DNA of 64,000 bases from Blasia pusilla (Eukaryota; Marchantiophyta; Marchantiopsida; Blasiales): assembly GCA_050084515.1 (NCBI GenBank), contig CM114274.1, forward strand, positions 13,206,001 to 13,270,000, in the 5' to 3' direction. This document shows, one piece after another, positions 56,507-64,000 of this stretch (the stretch's first letter is position 1; every line of letters starts with the position of its first letter). The translations under genes were made by a program, and so were the position numbers. The notes beneath the pieces are model-generated. The model was not told the DNA's origin. It saw only the letters and a list, made by a program, of their open reading frames with translations, and ran no database searches.

Positions 56507-57700
56507 CTTAGAGATTTATATATCAAGCCAATGATCCGCTTATTCACCAATCAATAGATACATTAATGGAGGTGCCAATAGACACATCTCAAACTCACAC
56601 ATCTAAAATTAAAGTCGTTCAAGTGAAGTTACACCTTCCAAAGAAAGTCCAAGGAGCAAAGTATGCTCTTAACTATGTGGTCCATGATAAAAATAAAATA
56701 AAATAAAGTCACAAGATACAAGTAATAGTATTAAAAATCATTGAATGCAGTTATACAAGTTTTGAAGGAGACACATGAAAAGAAAATCCAACAAGAAGAT
56801 GAAAGTTTGGAGCTAACGTACATCTCAAATGTTCAAACTTTGACACATGCAGCTTGAGTTGTGAGAGAGAAAATCAAGGAGGAAAATTTTCATCAACCTC
56901 TTATCGTGGAACAACTTGTAATTGTAGGGATTACGAATCGGATGAACCTAGAAGTTGTTAGTGCTAAGTGCATGTGCATTGAATGCTGAGAGGGATTGAA
57001 TTTATAAGTACTTAGCACCAACACCTTACTACAATCCTAAGTAAAAGAATAATTTCCATGAACACAACACGACAACACAAGCGGGCATGTGTACCATGCA
57101 TGGATGCAACAAGGCTAAACTAACACGATTCTTGTGTGTGAAAAAAATTCTAAATATTTCATCATCAAGATGGATTGGACACATCGGAGGGATTGAAAAA
57201 ATCAAGAAGACGTCCTCCCTTAATAATATAGAAATAATATGGTTATCTATCAAGGGATACAACATCCATATCCTCATTTTTCGACTGTATTTTCCACAAA
57301 TGAAAATCTTAAATTAGTAAATTAATTCAAAATATAATCAAAATGCTCCGTCGGTACATCCGTCCCTCATATTTTATCCCTCATATCCTAAACATATAAC
57401 CCTCGGACCCAAAGTATAAGAGGCGTGGGAAAAGTACCGTAAACACGTGTGGATAGACCGGATGGAGATGGAGAGAAAAGAAAAGGAGGCAAGAAGTAAC
57501 AAAAGGAGGCAAGAAAAGAAGTAGGAAATTTCCCTATTTGGAGTAGGAAATTTTAAAAGGGAGTAGAAGAGCACGACACTCAAGTTGTAGGTGCACTTGA
57601 CATGTAGAACAAGAAAACTCCACATCCATTCGGGAGTAATATGAGGACCGTACTATATTTTAAAATTTTTTATTCTTGTCTCATCCTCCAAAAATACACT
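54159..57700. other. AT-rich unassigned region
   Basis: No coding, RNA or element signal. Near 57,480 AAAAGGAGGCAAGAA is repeated. Confidence 0.45.
56467..56504. repeat. (GA)n microsatellite
   Basis: 38 bases of GA dinucleotide without interruption. Confidence 0.97.
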
Positions 57701-60700
57701 TCTCACACGTATCAGTTAGTAGGGAACATGTTAGTTGCGTGAAATGGACATGAAATGAGTCAATTCGAGGATGGGCCTCCCTATCGGCGTCAGGGAGGGC
57801 CGCGGACTAGTTCGCCTACACCTATTCGGAATCGGGCACTAGATTGCCCGGGCCGAAGTCATGCGGGCTGCCCGGATCCGGCCTGAAAGTCTACCTTCCT
57901 TTCCGAGCGCTTACCCGGTTTGGTGTTGCTCGGGGCATGGCAGACTTTCGTCCCGAAGCAGATGGATGCGTGCATGAGATTACTGTGGTCCGTCTCTAAA
58001 AGAGGGTGGGGGGTGTGAGCATAAGGTCGCGACCAGGTATCCAGATTCCAGTCGGTCTGCGGCAATGGAGCGAAAGAAGGTGCTGCTCGCTTTCAGTCGA
58101 GGTAGGTTCGCCCTCGTTCATGCAAGCTCTAATGAAGGAGGGAACAAGAGCGATTAACGCGTTAAATAGGCGGGCATGCGGGAATGAGGGATGCGTACCG
58201 AAGCAGCCACGGATCAAAAGTCAGCAGCATGGGGTACTTCCGATTTCTCGGATGGATGCGGCGTGGACGGTTAGCTTGATGCACAGTACCTGGTTGTGAC
58301 GTGATTATCAGGTCGTTAAAGTATCTGAGATCGAGCGAGGAGCCAATCGTTGGGGTGTAGTAGCGGAGAGGGGAAATGACCCACTGACAGTGCAATGACA
58401 GAAGCCACGATATGTTTGTCCGTTTCGTGGCCCTCGCGCGCTGGATGAACAGGCCCTGTAGAGCTTGCGAGGTAGAGAGAAGCGATTGGGGGAAGAGGAC
58501 CTTGCGACCACTCAGTGTGCTCACGCGTGCGAATCGTGATGGTCCTATTGAGACACAAGTACAATCACGGGCATGTGCTCCGATGTGTAATGAGGGAGGA
58601 CAGGGTCGATCTCTGGAAAATTGGGTGTCGCAGACCGGGGCATGCACAGAAACGCCTGTCACTGATTCATGGAACATGAAAGCTTTTGCATACCAGATAT
58701 TAGCTAGCTATGCTGGCCAATGAACGTTCCGTGCCTGAGGACTTTGGTTTTTCGAGTTTGCACAGTGTTATGTGTCTGTACCGCGTCATACAAGAAGCAC
58801 TGTTTCATCGAGACGACAGAGAAAGAGTGAGTGTGCCTAACCCGCACGGAAGTCGTGAGACATGAGGGTGCGCTGTAGCATTCCAGCTCTCTCCTCTCTT
58901 TACTGAGCGCTCCCATTTAGTTTCCTCAGCTTTTCGGTGCTCGAGTAAATTCTCCCACTCCGCTTTTTGCCACGAAAACTGACTGTCAACCGACAACGAG
59001 TCGTCTAAAGTACATGTGCCCAAGCAGACCGGAGGAATTCGTCAGTCTCGTTCACCAGTACGCGTACCCAGGCGTCACTTCTGCCTGTCGCTAAGGCTTT
59101 CTAGTTTTCACTTTTGCACCTGGCATTTTCCGCTATTGATTCCCAGCTTCAAGGATTTGGAATAGCCTGACAAGCGACAAAGAAACTCTTCCAGTGTGAT
59201 CCATCTGAAGCACGCACGCATGCGTACATGTATTTCCAGTGCACCTGTGCGAGAACGGTTCTCACAGTGCAAATCGCAATCTCCAGCTCACTTGCTCTGA
59301 CCCCCGACCGAACGTGGACAACAAACTGGATCTCATTTCCGAATCTTGGGTCACGTTGCAGTGCAGACAATCCATCGGTCACATCAGTCGGCGGAACATC
59401 ATCCGATCATTTAAAAGTGTCGAATGCCACCCGGATCAAGTCTCGGGCAGGGGCTTCTAATCGCTGCCGACTGTCTAGACTTGTGCGTCTCTTGATCTCG
59501 TGATGCGACCGTCTTCTCGAGTATATACATGCGTCGTCGCGCCGGGCATTCTTGCAACGACCGAGACGTCTTCCTCTTCACTCCCAAGGGCCGTTTTCTT
59601 TTTAATTCGTGATGGGTTTTCCATCACCCGCTTTTTATTGAGGTTTTCTTCTACCCAGTGGCATCCCGTGCGCGACAGCCGGAGGGGAGAGATCACAACA
59701 GCCAACCCGTTGATCTCCGGCAAGCGTCAAAGCTTCTGGGTTTCGTGGACGAGAGGAACCAATCCTACGACCCCCTACGAAAAGTTTGTAGCGCCGACAT
59801 TACCCGGGAGAACTACGTAAGTTCACGGCGGACTCAAACGCGTAAGGTGTGGGCATTTACAATGTACGGGTTTTGTGGGCGGAAAGGAAAAGCATCCGTC
59901 AGCAAACAACATAAAGGATGAACGAAAAAGCCCGAGGACGAGAGTGGGAGAAAGCACATCAAAGCAGCAGTGGAACGGTGGGAAAGAGCAGCGGGAAGGG
60001 AAATTTCGTTTACCTCGGGAAGAACCGGACCGGGACTTTCTGGCTCTTTGGTAACGTGTGGAGTGGCATCCTCACACTAGGATTCATCCCACGGGAAGCG
60101 GGGTGCGATGCACCCAGAATTGCTCTCTGAGAAGGCACGTGGGGCCATCATAATTTCTTATCCTCGAAACGAATGCGCATCATAAATGATGAGATCCAAA
60201 TCCCGCTCTGCGGAAACATATCTTCTGGCAACTAGAACATCACAGGCTGGTGTCAGAACTCGTCTAGTCATTTTTATTCAGCACTAAATAGTAGCTCTTC
60301 AATTCTCCTTTTCCATGGGACCGAAAATAGGAATACGCAAATTCACGAAAGGACCCAGCTTCCCGGCGGGTGCTTTGCTTTAGCTTCGGGAATCTGGCCA
60401 CGAGTTGGTTGTCGCTACCACGCAAGCGAGTACGGAGGATGAAAGGTCGAACAACCTCTGCGTAAAGGGTGAATTTCCTCCGACAGCGAATATTTATAGG
60501 CCATAAACTCAATGCGATTGTCTCCCGATGAAACAATTTGCAGGCAGCGGCCTCATCTGGCCACAACTTGGAGGCAGATCACCGAACATCCACGGAAAGG
60601 TAGTAGAGTATCATTCTATCGACGAAGAACCCCACCAAATCCAGTCACGGGCAAATCCTTTTCCTGGTCAATTGCCAGACGAGTGGTGTTTTGCGACCGA

Positions 60701-61364
60701 CTTGAAGACGGGCGAACCATTCTGCCATGGAACTCATGCATTGCAAACCATCGACACTCTAATCTACAGCGAATGATCCCAACAATAGAGGCGAAACCCT
60801 GTTGTGCAATTGATGATGATAATATTCGCTTTCCATTTTATTTCTTTATCCAACAAAAAGATTGTAGTGTCGTAGCTCTTCGACCTACTGCAGTTTTTGC
60901 AGGCAGTAAGGGTAAATGCCTTCCAGTCTTCCATCAGTCAAGCTCTGGTAAATACAGCTCGGGCGACAAAAGTAAGCGGCCGGAGAGAGAGAGACAGAGG
61001 GACAGACAGAGAAGAGACAGATAGGCTCCTAGTCGTGTGCACGATGTTTACTTACACTCTGTAGCCAACGATTTCTTTGGAATGACCTTCGGACATGCCA
61101 ATATACAGGCATCTCAGTGTGCTATGTCAACCAAAATTCCCAGCGCAGCAAATTTGCTCGATAGAACTAGACTGAGGGATCTCTGCAGCTCCTCCCGGCG
61201 CGACGCGCTCGTGTGTCCGTGAAGGAAAATTGGGTGAAAGCTGGATGTGCTCGCTCTTCGCAGGAATTAAGGGAAATTAGCAGATTTTTACATTTATGTA
61301 CAGATCCATGTACAGCTATCTATTTTGGTGTCTCTGGCTGGATTGCGTGCGTGCACTGCCTCCT
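57701..61364. other. Higher-GC unassigned region 3' of the CKX gene
   Basis: Base composition matches the CKX locus rather than the surrounding AT-rich repeats. Overlapping frames on both strands show no known domain, and none is clearly favoured. The part just left of 61,365 should hold the CKX 3' untranslated region. An ACAG/GAGA-rich stretch lies near 60,985-61,022. I call no gene. Confidence 0.4.
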
Positions 61365-63796
<2,432 letters not shown>

Positions 63797-64000
63797 AGCA
63801 TTGGCCAGCTCGAAAAGTAAGGTGAGGTCGAATTAACAGACCGCTGGTGTAAATGATGTGCAAGCGTAGTAGCTTAGCTGGAAGAGCAATTACCCTGCGT
63901 GTGTGTATGTGTGTGGAGCTGCCTTCTACCAGTCATGAGAACACACGGAGCTCTCTCTCTCTCTCTCTCTCATACACACGCGCACACCCAATCCTCTGTG
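63797..64000 (-). promoter_or_regulatory. 5' flank of the CKX gene
   Basis: Upstream of the CKX start. A CT tract at 63,950-63,971 (GA on the coding strand) and GTGT-rich sequence at 63,898-63,917 lie here, in the place of a 5' leader or proximal promoter. GA-rich leaders are common in plants. No TATA box is visible in these 204 bases, and the promoter probably extends beyond the window. Confidence 0.35.

Noticed and set aside
60512-61024. 170-residue open frame on the plus strand 3' of CKX
   Set aside because: No domain, competing frames overlap it, and it lies where the CKX 3' untranslated region is expected.
63870-63910. tRNA-like TAGCTTAGCTGGAAGAGC resembling a D-arm
   Set aside because: No B-box or T-arm follows at the right distance, and the downstream sequence is GTGT repeat; no cloverleaf can be drawn.

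Overview
The window reads as nuclear DNA of a land plant with a large, transposon-rich genome. The evidence is one intact multi-exon cytokinin dehydrogenase gene, fragments of plant receptor kinases, an LTR retrotransposon primed by initiator tRNA-Met, CACTA and hAT elements, a satellite array, and long AT-rich stretches with no coding signal. Two mobile-element families here, a gag-protease-C5-methyltransferase element and an RT element with a restriction-like endonuclease, resemble families I associate with streptophyte algae and seed-free plants. A lycophyte or another seed-free plant is therefore my best but weak guess at the source. Layout: 0-0.5 kb holds a broken LRR-kinase exon. 1.27-4.2 kb is a ~349-bp tandem repeat split by a 1.26-kb element. 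4.2-4.49 kb is a CACTA-type end. 4.49-6.52 kb (minus) is the best copy of the methyltransferase retroelement. 6.5-10.2 kb is mostly unassigned. 10.24-12.68 kb is the decayed RT plus restriction-like-endonuclease element. 12.7-16.1 kb is GC-rich and dense in CACGTG boxes. 16-25 kb is AT-rich and unassigned, with GC-rich repeat copies and a second copy of the 1.26-kb element. 25.0-27.29 kb holds two more methyltransferase-element copies in tandem. 27.29-30.67 kb is a Ty3/gypsy element cut off inside its RT, followed directly by ten ~179-bp satellite units to 32.41 kb. 33.48-36.23 kb (minus) is a decayed multi-part protein with a kinase-like core. 36.8-44.0 kb holds GC-rich inverted-repeat elements, an LRR-kinase fragment and a possible SINE. 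46.1-48.2 kb is a fourth methyltransferase-element copy that shows its gag zinc knuckle. 51.6-53.86 kb is a hAT transposase pseudogene. 57.7-61.3 kb is unassigned sequence of higher GC. 61.37-63.80 kb (minus) is the cytokinin dehydrogenase gene, the only gene that looks functional. Three themes cut across the window. First, two element families are unusual for plants (methyltransferase-bearing and restriction-like-endonuclease-bearing). Second, reading frames are lost mainly by substitutions that C-to-T change explains, as expected under heavy cytosine methylation. Third, short-spacer, near-perfect inverted duplications recur and look like replication template-switch scars. The genes do not form a pathway; the window is one cytokinin-catabolism gene beside a graveyard of mobile DNA.
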